Shown here: one piece after another, positions 54,842 to 64,000 of the stretch
Position numbering within the stretch: the stretch's first letter is position 1
How the letters are laid out: each line of letters starts with the position of its first letter
Assembly: GCF_013415115.1 (NCBI RefSeq)
Contig: NZ_JACCDD010000006.1
Location: 248,001-312,000, forward strand
DNA length: 64,000 bases
Origin: Vreelandella zhaodongensis
Lineage (GTDB): Bacteria; Pseudomonadota; Gammaproteobacteria; Pseudomonadales; Halomonadaceae
Direction: 5' to 3'
Notes under the pieces: generated by a model
Told to the model about the DNA's origin: nothing
Databases searched by the model: none
Seen by the model: only the letters and a program-made list of their open reading frames with translations
Position numbers and translations under genes: made by a program

Positions 54842-56098
54842 CTAGCGGCGGGCGCGACGACGTCGCTCTCCACCAGTGTTTGCTGGTTGCCCATCTGGTT
54901 TGCGATTAGCGCGTGGTTGTCGTTGGCCGCGGCGACCGTTTTCAATAGGCTCGGGCTTGGCGTTGGGGTCAGGCTCAAACCCAGGTTCAATGCGTTTAGG
55001 AAGATTTTGCTTGATCAACCGTTCTATGCCGCTTAATAAGCCATGTTCATCGACACAAACCAGAGAAACCGCTTCTCCATTGCTACCTGCACGTCCTGTC
55101 CGCCCGATACGGTGTACGTAGTCTTCGGCGACATTAGGCAAGTCAAAGTTAACGACATGGGGGAGTTCGTTAATATCTAGCCCGCGAGCAGCAATATCCG
55201 TGGCAACGAGGACTTGTAAGTCACCACTTTTAAAAGCGCCTAATGCGCGTGTTCTGGCACCTTGGCTTTTATTACCGTGAATCGCCATGGCAGGTATGTC
55301 TTGCTTGGACAGCTGTTCTGCCAGGCGGTTGGCACCATGTTTAGTACGGGTAAAAACGAGCACCTGAAACCAGCCGTGTTGCTGAATCAAATGAGCCAGC
55401 AGTTCACGCTTCTTATCGCGATCAACGCGGTAAATAGTTTGTTCGATTTTTTCGGCAGTGGTGTTGCGAGGCGCTACTTCTATCAATGCTGGGTTGTTGA
55501 GTAGCTGCTGAGCCAGTACCTGAATCTCGTTAGAGAACGTTGCAGAAAATAACAGGTTCTGACGCTGCTTAGGAACGAGACGCAGTAACCGCTTGATGTC
55601 ATGGATAAACCCCATGTCGAGCATGCGATCAGCTTCATCAAGTACCAGGATTTCGACGGCAGAAAGGTCTACATGGCCTTGCTGATGCAAGTCGAGTAGC
55701 CTGCCGGGCGTTGCTACTAACACGTCAAGGCCTGCTTTCAGAGCATCTACTTGCGGCTGTTGACCAACGCCGCCAAAAATAATATGTGAGCGCAGAGATA
55801 GGTGTTTTCCGTAAATGGTAACGCTTTCACCTACCTGGGCTGCAAGTTCACGGGTAGGGGTGAGAACTAGCGCCCGCACTTGGCGTTTGCCGGGCCGTTT
55901 GCCATCCGCTAACCGCTGCAGCATTGGTAGTGTAAACCCCGCGGTTTTGCCAGTGCCGGTTTGTGCACTCGCAAGCATGTCGCGGCCTTCAAGGACGACG
56001 GGAATCGCCTTTTGTTGAATAGGGGTAGGCTGTGTGTAGCCCTGCGCGGTAACCGCGCGTAGTAAATCGTCGTGCAGACCAAGTTCAGAAAAGCTCAT
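54842..56098 (-). CDS. rhlE: DEAD-box RNA helicase, RhlE type
   Basis: The start at 56098 ([33 protein letters not shown]) has GGAG upstream and gives 418 residues; the frame opening at 56215 is leader. Motifs in order are the Q motif, [64 protein letters not shown] and HRIGRTGR. The C-terminal 50 residues are basic and low-complexity ([12 protein letters not shown] … RRRRARR), as in RhlE, aiding RNA binding. It remodels RNA in ribosome assembly or decay. Confidence 0.93.
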   Translation of the reverse strand: MSFSELGLHDDLLRAVTAQGYTQPTPIQQKAIPVVLEGRDMLASAQTGTGKTAGFTLPMLQRLADGKRPGKRQVRALVLTPTRELAAQVGESVTIYGKHLSLRSHIIFGGVGQQPQVDALKAGLDVLVATPGRLLDLHQQGHVDLSAVEILVLDEADRMLDMGFIHDIKRLLRLVPKQRQNLLFSATFSNEIQVLAQQLLNNPALIEVAPRNTTAEKIEQTIYRVDRDKKRELLAHLIQQHGWFQVLVFTRTKHGANRLAEQLSKQDIPAMAIHGNKSQGARTRALGAFKSGDLQVLVATDIAARGLDINELPHVVNFDLPNVAEDYVHRIGRTGRAGSNGEAVSLVCVDEHGLLSGIERLIKQNLPKRIEPGFEPDPNAKPEPIENGRRGQRQPRANRKPDGQPANTGGERRRRARR

Positions 56099-56353
56099 GC
56101 GTTCTCCGCAATCGCTTAGTAAGCAACTCCGTTTGATATCGTCGTTACTAAGCGTAATGTTCAAAAAGCGAGGGTGGTTCACCGTCGCGGCAGCGAAGTT
56201 TGCCAGATAAAGCACGATGCCGCGATGGTCATTTTTAGCCGAACAGTGCCATTAAAAATGCGTTGGCCGAATTCGGTGGTGACGGGTAAATACAGAGATG
56301 ACGTAATTACATTCGGTGATTATACCACGGTTGCGGTGTGACGGCGCTTTTCC

Positions 56354-56827
56354 CTAGTCGCCCTGGCTGTGGTGATGCTCATGCAGCGCCAGAATCCGTG
56401 CTTTACTGGCCGTAGGGAGTGATAAGTTCTCGATATCTGTGGTGGTGAGATCAAATAAGTCATCGGGATAAGCAATGCCCGCTTCAAAAAGGTGCTTGGC
56501 AGTGGCTGGCCCAATGCCTTCTACGGCGAGTAAATGGTGAGCGAAGCGTTCTATAATTTGATCTTTCTGCGAGTCTGAATTAGCACTGGAGTAGATGTCC
56601 AGTGCTTGATCAATGATAAAGCGTTCAATATGTGATAGGGCTTCCAAAGATGAGTCTGAAGCATTAAGCAACGACAGCTGCTCTAACAAGTCGTCATGTC
56701 CTTGGAGTGCTGACTCAAGCACAGAGAGTGTGACATTGCCTCCAATCAATTCATCAAGCGATTGCGTTACGCTGGACAAGCTTCCGCGCAGCTTGTCTTC
56801 ATTTACCGTAAGGTTGTTGTCATTCAT
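56354..56827 (-). CDS. Small helix-hairpin-helix protein
   Basis: The 157-residue acidic protein ends in a helix-hairpin-helix pair: HHLLAVEGIGPATAKHLFEAGIAYPDDLFDLTTTDIENL (about 93–130), resembling the DNA-binding HhH of RuvA/NAD-ligase-like proteins or DUF4332. The N-terminal 90 residues are helical and acidic without known motifs. The ATG is preceded by GGGAGC. It sits between rhlE and pqiC and is separated from pqiC by 40 bases. A DNA-binding role is possible but unproven. Confidence 0.75.
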   Translation of the reverse strand: MNDNNLTVNEDKLRGSLSSVTQSLDELIGGNVTLSVLESALQGHDDLLEQLSLLNASDSSLEALSHIERFIIDQALDIYSSANSDSQKDQIIERFAHHLLAVEGIGPATAKHLFEAGIAYPDDLFDLTTTDIENLSLPTASKARILALHEHHHSQGD

Positions 56828-56867
56828 CTGTCACTAGCTCCCTGCTTAAGTGTCTACGTCATACTAT

Positions 56868-57458
56868 TTACTCAAAGTAGCTGTTAATGCGAATGTCGTT
56901 AGCAATTTGTGTCGCAACGCTACTCCAACTCTCGCCTAATGCGCGCACCAACGCTGGATAACCATCTTGATCAAGTACAGTTTCAGCTGAGAAGCTATTG
57001 AGTGCCAGCAATTCATTGTCAGGGCTTCTTAACTGCCATTGACCACTCGTGACAGCATATCCGTCATATCGTCCTTGGAATTGGTCAACTTCAATCATTA
57101 GCGTGAGAGCTTGCTTAGCACTGCCATCATCACGGACAACTTGAAGGGTAGGCATCGCAGTCGCAAGTTGAGTGCGTAGCGAGCGTTCGAGCTGCCGGCC
57201 GATGCTTTCCGCCCATTGATGCTGCCGCGCTTCGTTTAGTGTGATGTCATCGAGCTGCATGATAATGCCGTCAACGTCTAAATAGTGCGCTAGACGCGGT
57301 GAGCGCAACTGCAGTGTTCCCAGTGGCTGGCTAGGCGCACTCACAGCAGGTGTAGTAGGCAGCATGTACCGCTCAGGCGGGGTTACGCTGCTAGCGCAGG
57401 CAGTAAGCAACAAGCACAAGCTCGCTAGTGATAAGTATTGGATAGTCACATAACGCAT
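56868..57458 (-). CDS. pqiC: Outer-membrane lipoprotein PqiC
   Basis: The start at 57458 gives 196 residues with a lipoprotein signal peptide (MRYVTIQYLSLASLCLLLTAC). The mature part contains MLPTT…, LGTLQLRSPRLAHYLDVDGIIMQLDDITLNEARQHQWAESIGRQLERSLRTQL, which is the ABC-type transport auxiliary (DUF330/PqiC) pattern. In E. coli PqiC anchors the PqiB needle to the outer membrane for lipid traffic. It lies 13 bases after pqiB. Confidence 0.9.
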   Translation of the reverse strand: MRYVTIQYLSLASLCLLLTACASSVTPPERYMLPTTPAVSAPSQPLGTLQLRSPRLAHYLDVDGIIMQLDDITLNEARQHQWAESIGRQLERSLRTQLATAMPTLQVVRDDGSAKQALTLMIEVDQFQGRYDGYAVTSGQWQLRSPDNELLALNSFSAETVLDQDGYPALVRALGESWSSVATQIANDIRINSYFE

Positions 57459-57471
57459 CGTAAGGTCCCTC

Positions 57472-59154
57472 TCAATGTGGTGCTCTAGGAACGGGGTCCT
57501 GGGCGTCCAAGTTGTCAAACAGCAGTGCTCTTGGGTTCTCGTTTAATGTTCGGGTAAGCGGCTGCAGGTCGCGCATCAGGCGATCAAGGCGTTCGATGGC
57601 TGTAGTGAGCTCTTGATAGGCAGGCGAAGTGGGGGAAACTCCTTGCAGTGTGCTGCGTAGCTCTTCCAGCGTAGCGTTCAGGTTACCGCCAATTGCTTGG
57701 GTGCTGGGGTCGTTAAGCAGTTGGTTGATAGAGGCGCTAACCTCGCGTACCTCATGCAGTACACCTTCAGATGCTTGTAAGTTGCGGTCCATCCCAGCAA
57801 GCAGGGGCTCAACTTCAAGTGCATTTAATTTATCAAGCAGCTGAGTTACTTGGGCTTGGATTTGAGCAAATCCACCTGCTACGGTTGGGAAAACGGTGCG
57901 GCCCGAGAACGTTTCGGCAACATACTCATCAGCCAGCTCACGCTGGAAATTAAGGTCCACAAAGAGTGCTCCCGTTAATAAGCTGCCATTCTTTAGCGAG
58001 GCACGTAAGCCAAGGTCAAATAAACGCGTAAAGCGATTATCCCACTCCTCTAAATCAATACCCGAGTTTTCAATGCCCAATCGCTGTGGTTCTATGCGGA
58101 TAAGCACTGGAATAGCGAAGCGTGCTCGCGAGTCGGGCTGTGGTGCAGTGAAATTCCAGGGGACGGCAGCAACCGTACCAATGCGAACGCCACGAAACTC
58201 AACGGCAGCGCCTCGAGATAGCCCGCGTACCGTATCGTCAACCAATAATACGTATTCTAAATAGCGATTGAAGGTTCCTTCTCGTGCAGCATTTTCATCC
58301 GGATAGAGGTTGAAGCGTGCATTTGGCTCTACAGGTTGTCCCATGGGTAAGTCTTCTGGTGCACCAAAGGTGACGCCTCCCCCTAGTAGCGCTTCCAGAG
58401 ACTCTACCTTGACGCTTACACCATTGGCGTCTAGCTGAAAGTCAATACCGCTTGATGTCCAAAAGCGGGTGCTGTCGGTCACCAGTTGGCCATAGGGCTC
58501 TTCTATAAATACTTGGTGATGCATATTGCGAGAGTCTGGATCAAAGCGTGTTTCTTCAACTCGGCCGACGGTATAGCCTTGATAGGACACAGGATCTCCA
58601 ACACGTAGTGAGTTGCCTAGCTGGCTCACTAGGCTGACTTGCAAGCCAGCCTGTCCTGAGTGAGCTACCGGTGGTGTATCACTAACGGCAAATTCTCGCT
58701 GCAACGTTTCCGACTGGCCTGGCTCTAGCTGTATATAGGCGCCTGATAATACCGTTCCTAGCCCGCTAATACCTTCTCGACCGATGCGAGGTTTAACTAC
58801 CCAGAAACGACTGTCTTCACGCAGCATGGCTTCCGCATCGGGTTGTATACGTGCAGTCATCACCGCGTGAGAGAGGTCGTCGGATAAGCGAACGCTCTGC
58901 ACTCGGCCGATTTCGACATTGCGGCTGCGTATTAGCGTACTGCCTGCTTCAATCCCTTCAGCGCTCTCCATGGTCAACGTGATCAATGTGCCACGGCTAG
59001 TATAGTTGTCGTAAACCAACCAGAGACCAATAACGACGGCAACGATCGGCACAATCCAAATCGGTGAAAGCCGCGTTTGCGGTGACGTTTTTGCACGATG
59101 AATATCGTTGTTGTCAGAGGCGCGTGGATCTTGGGGAGTTAAATCATTAGCCAT
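57472..59154 (-). CDS. pqiB: MCE-domain lipid transport protein PqiB
   Basis: The start at 59154 has AAGGA eight bases upstream (a TTG at 59157 is also in frame); 560 residues. A cytoplasmic tail and one transmembrane segment (about 33–51, IWIVPIVAVVIGLWLVY) lead to three MCE domains, seen at ESAEGIEAGSTLIRSRNVEIGRVQ, VSQLGNSLRVGDPVSYQGYTVGRVE and VDDTVRGLSRGAAVEFRGVRIGTV. A long coiled-coil C-terminus follows. PqiB forms a tunnel spanning the periplasm. It overlaps pqiA by eight bases. Confidence 0.93.
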   Translation of the reverse strand: MANDLTPQDPRASDNNDIHRAKTSPQTRLSPIWIVPIVAVVIGLWLVYDNYTSRGTLITLTMESAEGIEAGSTLIRSRNVEIGRVQSVRLSDDLSHAVMTARIQPDAEAMLREDSRFWVVKPRIGREGISGLGTVLSGAYIQLEPGQSETLQREFAVSDTPPVAHSGQAGLQVSLVSQLGNSLRVGDPVSYQGYTVGRVEETRFDPDSRNMHHQVFIEEPYGQLVTDSTRFWTSSGIDFQLDANGVSVKVESLEALLGGGVTFGAPEDLPMGQPVEPNARFNLYPDENAAREGTFNRYLEYVLLVDDTVRGLSRGAAVEFRGVRIGTVAAVPWNFTAPQPDSRARFAIPVLIRIEPQRLGIENSGIDLEEWDNRFTRLFDLGLRASLKNGSLLTGALFVDLNFQRELADEYVAETFSGRTVFPTVAGGFAQIQAQVTQLLDKLNALEVEPLLAGMDRNLQASEGVLHEVREVSASINQLLNDPSTQAIGGNLNATLEELRSTLQGVSPTSPAYQELTTAIERLDRLMRDLQPLTRTLNENPRALLFDNLDAQDPVPRAPH

Positions 59155-60472
59155 CAACAGGTTCCTTGGTGGCCGTTTTACGGCGAGTAGGGCGGGGCAG
59201 TGGTGTGTCCCAAATCAAACGTGGATCAAAAGTCATCGCCGCCAGCATTGTCAATACCACGACTGATCCAAAGGCCAGTGCTGCAGGCCCAGGCGTAATC
59301 GACATTAATGATCCGGCGCGGATTAAGGCAACTAAAATGGCAACGACGAAAACGTCAACCATCGACCAGCGCCCGATAAATTCAGTTAATCGATAAAGTC
59401 GGGTACGGCTTTGAGCATTGAGCTCGTTGGTGTGTTGTATCATCAAACATAGCCATGCCAAGGCGACCAGTTTACCTACGGGCACGATAACGCTGGCAAC
59501 AAAGATTACCACCGCAACAGGCCAAGAGCCCATTTGCAGTAATTGAACGACGCCACCAATAATGGTGGACGTTGTGGTATGGCCAAGGCTGGTCGTTGTC
59601 ATAATGGGATAGACATTAGCTGGGATGTACATAACAGTGGCAGCGAATAGTAATGCCCATGTGCGCTGTAAACTATAGGGTACGCGCTGGTGCAGCTTTT
59701 CATTGCAGCGCACACATCGGCTTTCTCCTTGTGGAGAAAGCCGATTGATTAATCCGCATGTAGGGCAGCCTGTAATGCCTTGACTAGAAGCAGTGGTGCC
59801 TGTTTGTGTGCCTTCAGGGGCGCGTGGTTCTCCCTCCAACGAGAACCACATCCAGTCGGCGTCCAGGGATTGAGTGGTCATTAATAATAGCACTGCAAAA
59901 ACACAAAACGCCCAAAATGAAATACCGAGTTCGATCTGCGCCATGCCCGCTATTTTTATCAGACTGACTAGCGCGCCAATGATGAATACATCCGCCATCA
60001 TCCACGGGGTTAAATGTGCTAGTGAACGGGCAATATCACGACTAAATGCCATGGGGCGACCCCGCAAAAGACCATATTGCAGCCATATAACACCCAGCAA
60101 ATAAACCATAGGAAGGATCACAATGGTCATGATGACAGCAATGGCCACAACAGGCTGGTGAAAGGCAATGAGTGTGGTGGCGGTCTGTGATAGTTCAATT
60201 CGGTTGCCAATACCGCCGACGCTAAAGCTGATAAAAGGAAACGATATTGCGATAACAAGAGCGACTAAGGAGGCAAGTGCTAGTGCCATGCTGCGCTGAG
60301 CAGGGTAGCGGTGCCGCTTCACTAGTACGTGAGAGCATCGTGGGCAAGTTGCCTTTTCCCCAGAGCTAAGAGGAGGTAGCGCAGATACCCAATCACATTC
60401 GTGGCATGCGCGCAGACGCCTGCGCTGACTGCGCTTTTCGGGAGGAAAGCAATCAGTCTGGGGCGTGTTCAT
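59147..60472 (-). CDS. pqiA: Inner-membrane protein PqiA
   Basis: The ATG at 60472 gives 441 residues; the TTG-initiated extension to 60511 is less likely. Two tandem halves each start with a zinc ribbon (CHECDWVSALPPLSSGEKATCPRCSHVL and CPTCGLINRLSPQGESRCVRCNEKL) followed by four transmembrane helices with the family motif WSMVDVFVVAILVALI in the second half. PqiA works with PqiB and PqiC in lipid homeostasis; in E. coli the operon is induced by paraquat. It is the first gene of pqiABC. Confidence 0.92.
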   Translation of the reverse strand: MNTPQTDCFPPEKRSQRRRLRACHECDWVSALPPLSSGEKATCPRCSHVLVKRHRYPAQRSMALALASLVALVIAISFPFISFSVGGIGNRIELSQTATTLIAFHQPVVAIAVIMTIVILPMVYLLGVIWLQYGLLRGRPMAFSRDIARSLAHLTPWMMADVFIIGALVSLIKIAGMAQIELGISFWAFCVFAVLLLMTTQSLDADWMWFSLEGEPRAPEGTQTGTTASSQGITGCPTCGLINRLSPQGESRCVRCNEKLHQRVPYSLQRTWALLFAATVMYIPANVYPIMTTTSLGHTTTSTIIGGVVQLLQMGSWPVAVVIFVASVIVPVGKLVALAWLCLMIQHTNELNAQSRTRLYRLTEFIGRWSMVDVFVVAILVALIRAGSLMSITPGPAALAFGSVVVLTMLAAMTFDPRLIWDTPLPRPTRRKTATKEPVDG

Positions 60473-60689
60473 CTTAAAAGAGGGTCGCTTAACAAATTTA
60501 TATTGAGGCAACAGCTAACACTCTATGGATTGGTTAAGTAAAATTACCAAATTGGGTGGTATAACAGCCACCCTGGGGGTAAACGCTGGTCTCTAAAACA
60601 TTGCTTGACCTTACCGGCAGCTTAGACAAGGATGCAGCCGACATAGTGCCTAATGATAGTGCCTAACATTACGATATTAAGGAACTGAA

Positions 60690-61664
60690 ATGTTGCTTGC
60701 CTTTCTCGCTGTGGTAGCTGGGTTAGCGCTGCTTATCTGGAGTGCGGAAAAATTTATTGACGGCGCTGCAGCTACCTCTCGCTGGTTGGGGCTCTCTCCA
60801 CTGCTTATCGGTATGCTGGTGATTGGCTTTGGTACCTCCGCACCGGAAATGATGGTGTCGGTGTTAGCGGCCATGCAAGGAAACCCTGGTTTGGCGGTGG
60901 GAAACGCGTATGGCTCTAACATCGCCAATATCGGTTTGGTGCTGGGTTTTGTTGCGCTAATGGCCCCTTTGGCAGTTCATTCAGGCGTGATTCGCAAAGA
61001 GATGCCGCTATTAGTCGGTGTTATGTTATTGACGGGGTTGATGCTTCATGACGGCTGGGTGTCCCGTTGGGAATCCGTTCTCTTGCTTGTGGCATTGGCG
61101 CTCTTTATTGGTGTCAGCATTGTGCGCTCTCGCGGTCAACAGGATGATCCCTTGGTTGATGAGGTAGCCGAGAGCCTCGACAGTAAAGCCATGTCTCGTG
61201 GGAAGTCATTGATGTGGACGCTAGTCGGGTTGGTGCTTTTGATCATCAGTTCACGGCTGCTGGTATGGGGGGCTGTGGAAATTGCCGTCGGCTTCGGTGT
61301 GAGTGATTTAATTATTGGACTAACGGTTGTGGCAATAGGAACGTCGCTGCCTGAGCTAGCGTCTTCTATCAGTGCTTTGCGTCGGAAAGAGCATGATATG
61401 GTGCTGGGGAATGTCGTTGGCTCTAACTTATTCAATAGCCTTGCCGTCGTCGGTCTTGCTGGCGTTATCTCGCCGATTGAAGTGGGGCGCGAAGTGTTAG
61501 TGCGAGATTGGAGCGTGATGACCGGGATGACAGTGATGATGGTGCTGTTTGCTTTTTCATGGCGCGGCAGACCTCGCCGCATAAATCGCCTTGAAGGCGG
61601 TGTTTTGTTTTCAATGTTTATCGCTTACACAGGCTATATGGTGAGCTTGGTGGTGCTGGCTTGA
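60690..61664 (+). CDS. Calcium/sodium antiporter (CaCA, YrbG-like)
   Basis: The 324 residues form two inverted-repeat halves, each with an alpha-repeat: GFGTSAPEMMVSVLAAMQGNPGLAVGNAYGSNIANIGLVLG (first) and AIGTSLPELASSISALRRKEHDMVLGNVVGSNLFNSLAVVG (second). The G-T-S-x-P-E and G-N-x-x-G-S-N motifs supply the ion-binding residues. About ten helices are visible, with a hydrophilic loop (about 145–170) between halves. AAGGAACTG precedes the ATG. It exchanges Ca2+ (or Na+/K+) at the inner membrane. Confidence 0.93.
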   Translation: MLLAFLAVVAGLALLIWSAEKFIDGAAATSRWLGLSPLLIGMLVIGFGTSAPEMMVSVLAAMQGNPGLAVGNAYGSNIANIGLVLGFVALMAPLAVHSGVIRKEMPLLVGVMLLTGLMLHDGWVSRWESVLLLVALALFIGVSIVRSRGQQDDPLVDEVAESLDSKAMSRGKSLMWTLVGLVLLIISSRLLVWGAVEIAVGFGVSDLIIGLTVVAIGTSLPELASSISALRRKEHDMVLGNVVGSNLFNSLAVVGLAGVISPIEVGREVLVRDWSVMTGMTVMMVLFAFSWRGRPRRINRLEGGVLFSMFIAYTGYMVSLVVLA

Positions 61665-61884
61665 TATTTAACTAAGAAAAATAAAGATTTGCCAGCGATA
61701 CGTGCGTCAATGAGACACAGCTTGTGAGCTAAACTATCGCTGTCTAACAGTGGTCGAACCGTTAAAATATAACACGTGTAAAAAATAAGCTTAGTGCTTA
61801 TAACTAAAAAAAGAGTGCCATAGAGGCTCAGCTAAGCTTGTGTGACCCATGACGGGATACTTATCCAAGTCTTAGGAGCGTGTG

Positions 61885-63300
61885 ATGGAACTCGACCCCC
61901 TGCTACTGTCGCGGATGCAGTTTGCATTTGTAGTATCATTTCATGCGATCTTCCCTGTGTTCACCATTGGGCTAGCATCGTACATAGCGTTACTCCATGG
62001 CCTTTACTTCAAGACAAACAATCCTGCGTGGGATCGTCTGGCATTGTTCTGGACAAAGGTGTTTGCTGTTGTCTTTGGCATGGGAGTAGTGTCTGGCATT
62101 GTTATGTCGTTCCAGTTTGGAACCAACTGGAGCAACTTTTCCCAGGCTGCCTCGAATTTCCTAGGCCCAATACTGAGCTACGAAGTAGTAACGGCCTTCT
62201 TTTTGGAAGCGGCTTTCCTGGGGGTATTGCTTTTTGGTCGCGGTAAAGTACCTCAAGGTGTTCATCTGTTCGCCGCTGTCATGGTAGCAATAGGCACCTT
62301 TATTTCCTCATTCTGGATATTGTCAGCTAACAGCTGGATGCACACACCAGCAGGCGTGGAGCTGATTGATAACCGCTTCCATGTGACTTCATGGATGGAG
62401 GCTATTTTTAATCCATCCTTCCCATATCGTTTTGCCCATATGGCAATGGCGTCGTTTTTGACAGGCGGTTTTGTCGTCGCGGGGGTAAGCGCATGGTTCC
62501 TGTTACGCGGCCGTGACCCAGAAGCTAACCGCCGCGCACTCTCCATGTGCCTGTGGCTGTTGTTATTCCTTGCTCCAGCTCAGGCGGTTGTCGGTGATTT
62601 TCATGGCCTTAATACGCTTGAGTATCAGCCCACAAAAGTAGCCGCCATGGAGGGGAACTGGGAGACATCGACAAATGTGCCGCTGCTGTTGTTTGCCATT
62701 CCTGATCAAGAGGCGCAAACCAACCACTTTGAAATCGGTATTCCGAATTTGGCCAGTATTATCCTCACTCACTCGCCCAGCGGCGAGGTGCCTGGCCTCA
62801 GCGAGGCCGCCCTTGAAGAGCAGCCTCCAGTATTAATCGTTTTTTGGGCATTTCGCGTGATGGTTGGAATCGGACTGTTGATGATGGCTATTTCATTGGT
62901 AGGCCTTCTCATGCGCCGCAACGGCAAGGTATACCAACACCCTGGATACCTGAAAGCGCTGGTTGCGATGATTCCAATGCCGTTTGTGGCGGTGTTAGCC
63001 GGTTGGATAGTGACAGAGTCTGGCCGTGCTCCCTGGCTGGTGTACGGAATGATGACCCATGCTGAAGGCATCACTCCCTCTCTCACCGGCCCCATGGCGC
63101 TGTTCACCTTAGTTGGCTATGTGCTGGTCTATGCGGTGGTGTTTTATGCTGGCATCTACTATCTGTCTCGGGTGGTTCGCAACGGCATGTTGCCTGAAGA
63201 GGAGCGTGAAACCACTGGGGAGAATTTTAAGCGTCCCATGCGTCCTTTTTCCGCAGCGCATACCCCATTTGATGATGATGTTGACCCAGTAAGGAGCTGA
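61885..63300 (+). CDS. cioA: Cyanide-insensitive bd-type quinol oxidase subunit I
   Basis: The ATG at 61885 has AGGAG six bases upstream; 471 residues. N-terminal MELDPLLLSRMQFAFVVSFHAIFPVFTIGLAS contains the haem b595-type His. SYEVVTAFFLEAAFLGVLLFGRGKV, ANSWMHTPAGVEL and the GDFHGLNTLEYQPTKVAAMEGNWET segment are typical of the CioA/short-Q-loop subgroup, not E. coli CydA with its long Q-loop. It oxidises ubiquinol and reduces O2 to water with high cyanide and sulfide tolerance. The second subunit follows after two bases. Confidence 0.92.
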   Translation: MELDPLLLSRMQFAFVVSFHAIFPVFTIGLASYIALLHGLYFKTNNPAWDRLALFWTKVFAVVFGMGVVSGIVMSFQFGTNWSNFSQAASNFLGPILSYEVVTAFFLEAAFLGVLLFGRGKVPQGVHLFAAVMVAIGTFISSFWILSANSWMHTPAGVELIDNRFHVTSWMEAIFNPSFPYRFAHMAMASFLTGGFVVAGVSAWFLLRGRDPEANRRALSMCLWLLLFLAPAQAVVGDFHGLNTLEYQPTKVAAMEGNWETSTNVPLLLFAIPDQEAQTNHFEIGIPNLASIILTHSPSGEVPGLSEAALEEQPPVLIVFWAFRVMVGIGLLMMAISLVGLLMRRNGKVYQHPGYLKALVAMIPMPFVAVLAGWIVTESGRAPWLVYGMMTHAEGITPSLTGPMALFTLVGYVLVYAVVFYAGIYYLSRVVRNGMLPEEERETTGENFKRPMRPFSAAHTPFDDDVDPVRS

Positions 63301-63302
63301 AC

Positions 63303-64000
63303 ATGGAAATGTTTGATTTAACATTGATTTGGGCTGGCATTATTGGCTTCGGCATCATGATGTACGTGCTGATGGACGGCTTTGATCTGGGGTTAGGAAT
63401 ACTGTATCCGTTTGCACCAGATGAAGATGCCCGCGATGTCATGATGAATTCGGTGGCCCCCGTGTGGGATGGCAATGAAACATGGCTTGTTTTGGGGGGC
63501 GCTGGTCTATTGGGCGCTTTCCCTCTGGTCTATTCGGTTTTTTTGCCAGCGCTTTATATCGGCGTATTCCTGATGCTGGCAGGGCTGATCTTTCGTGGCA
63601 TTGCCTTTGAGTTGCGTTTTAAATCAAAACGCAATCGACGCTGGTGGAATCGTGCTTTTTGTTGGGGGTCGGCTATCGCTGCTTTCGCCCAAGGAGCGGT
63701 GGTTGGTGCTTATATTCAGGGCTTTCGAGTGGAGAGCTATGCCTTCGCCGGTGGCGCTTTCGACTGGCTTACGCCGTTCACGATAGTGACGGGGTTTGGG
63801 TTGATGGCGGGGTATGCGCTATTAGGTGCCACATGGTTGATTATGAAGTCAGAAGGGTACATTCAAGAGTGGGCCTATAAAATCACGCCTTTGCTGCTTG
63901 CTTTGGTGCTGGGCGTATTTGCTGTTATTAGCCTGTGGACGCCGTTTGTGAACCCGCTTGTATGGGAGCGTTGGTTTGGTCACCTGCAGATTATCTGGAT
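63303..64000 (+). CDS. cioB: bd-type quinol oxidase subunit II, 5' part
   Basis: The frame runs from the ATG at 63303 (AAGGAG upstream) off the end of the window, so only about 232 codons are visible. The translation begins MEMFDLTLIWAGIIGFGIMMYVLMDGFDLGLGILYPF and has the CydB/CioB signature NSVAPVWDGNETWLVLGGAGLLGAFPLVYS, followed by further hydrophobic segments. It is the partner of CioA and is certainly cotranscribed. Confidence 0.93.
   Translation, partial: MEMFDLTLIWAGIIGFGIMMYVLMDGFDLGLGILYPFAPDEDARDVMMNSVAPVWDGNETWLVLGGAGLLGAFPLVYSVFLPALYIGVFLMLAGLIFRGIAFELRFKSKRNRRWWNRAFCWGSAIAAFAQGAVVGAYIQGFRVESYAFAGGAFDWLTPFTIVTGFGLMAGYALLGATWLIMKSEGYIQEWAYKITPLLLALVLGVFAVISLWTPFVNPLVWERWFGHLQIIW

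Noticed and set aside
1..64000. CRISPR arrays, insertion sequences, toxin–antitoxin pairs, prophage genes
   Set aside because: No regularly spaced repeats, transposase or integrase motifs were seen; the SRPBCC gene at 50.5 kb resembles RatA but is paired with a membrane protein, not a toxin–antitoxin partner.

Overview
The window looks like a chromosomal core segment of a Halomonas-type gammaproteobacterium (Halomonas/Vreelandella group; this is inferred). The base composition appears moderate. The gene order lexA–psrA–nagZ and the pairing of a PerM-like permease with Hda recall Pseudomonas and its relatives. A phasin, a RraA-family protein, PpsA/PpsR, a CioAB-type quinol oxidase and an RNase J-like protein fit the same background. 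I see no insertion sequence, prophage, integrase or CRISPR array. Nearly all 64 kb is tightly packed housekeeping genes.

Layout. 1–4.2 kb: 5' part of an NCS2-type permease, a phhB–aromatic aminotransferase pair, a diguanylate cyclase and cobA. 4.3–13.1 kb: a membrane-anchored coiled-coil protein, apbC–dcd, purMN, a PerM-like permease with hda, a phasin and fumC. 13.1–16.8 kb: two identical tRNA-Val(GAC) genes, then free-methionine-R-sulfoxide reductase beside metNIQ, whose leader carries what I read as a SAM-II riboswitch with an intrinsic terminator. 17–22.9 kb: ribE, then a base-salvage run (purine permease, apt, gpt, ung, upp, uraA). 22.9–28.2 kb: molybdenum cofactor genes including a moaC–moaD fusion, an RNase J-like nuclease, purU and a CbiM-like membrane protein.

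28.2–35.5 kb: lexA, psrA, a YkuD protein without a signal peptide, nagZ, hpt, and divergent ppsR/ppsA. 35.6–43.9 kb: gamma-glutamyltransferase, a membrane GDPD phosphodiesterase, rraA, acnB and miaE. 43.9–51.6 kb: a 1301-residue SARP/BTAD–cyclase-like–STAND–TPR regulator, the overlapping queC–queE–queD–ykgJ operon, and an SRPBCC/TVP38 pair. 51.6–64 kb: DUF2789, asparaginase, an MFS carrier, an orphan protein, a DEAD-box helicase, an HhH protein, pqiABC, a Ca/Na antiporter, cioA and the start of cioB.

The most interesting points are the SAM-II-type attenuator on metNIQ, the large SARP-STAND regulator, the two-module QueD whose halves appear to hold complementary parts of one active site, and the MoaC–MoaD fusion. 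Start codons were moved from the longest reading frame where a Shine-Dalgarno match, a terminator or family length argued for it. Motif residue numbers refer to the starts given here.
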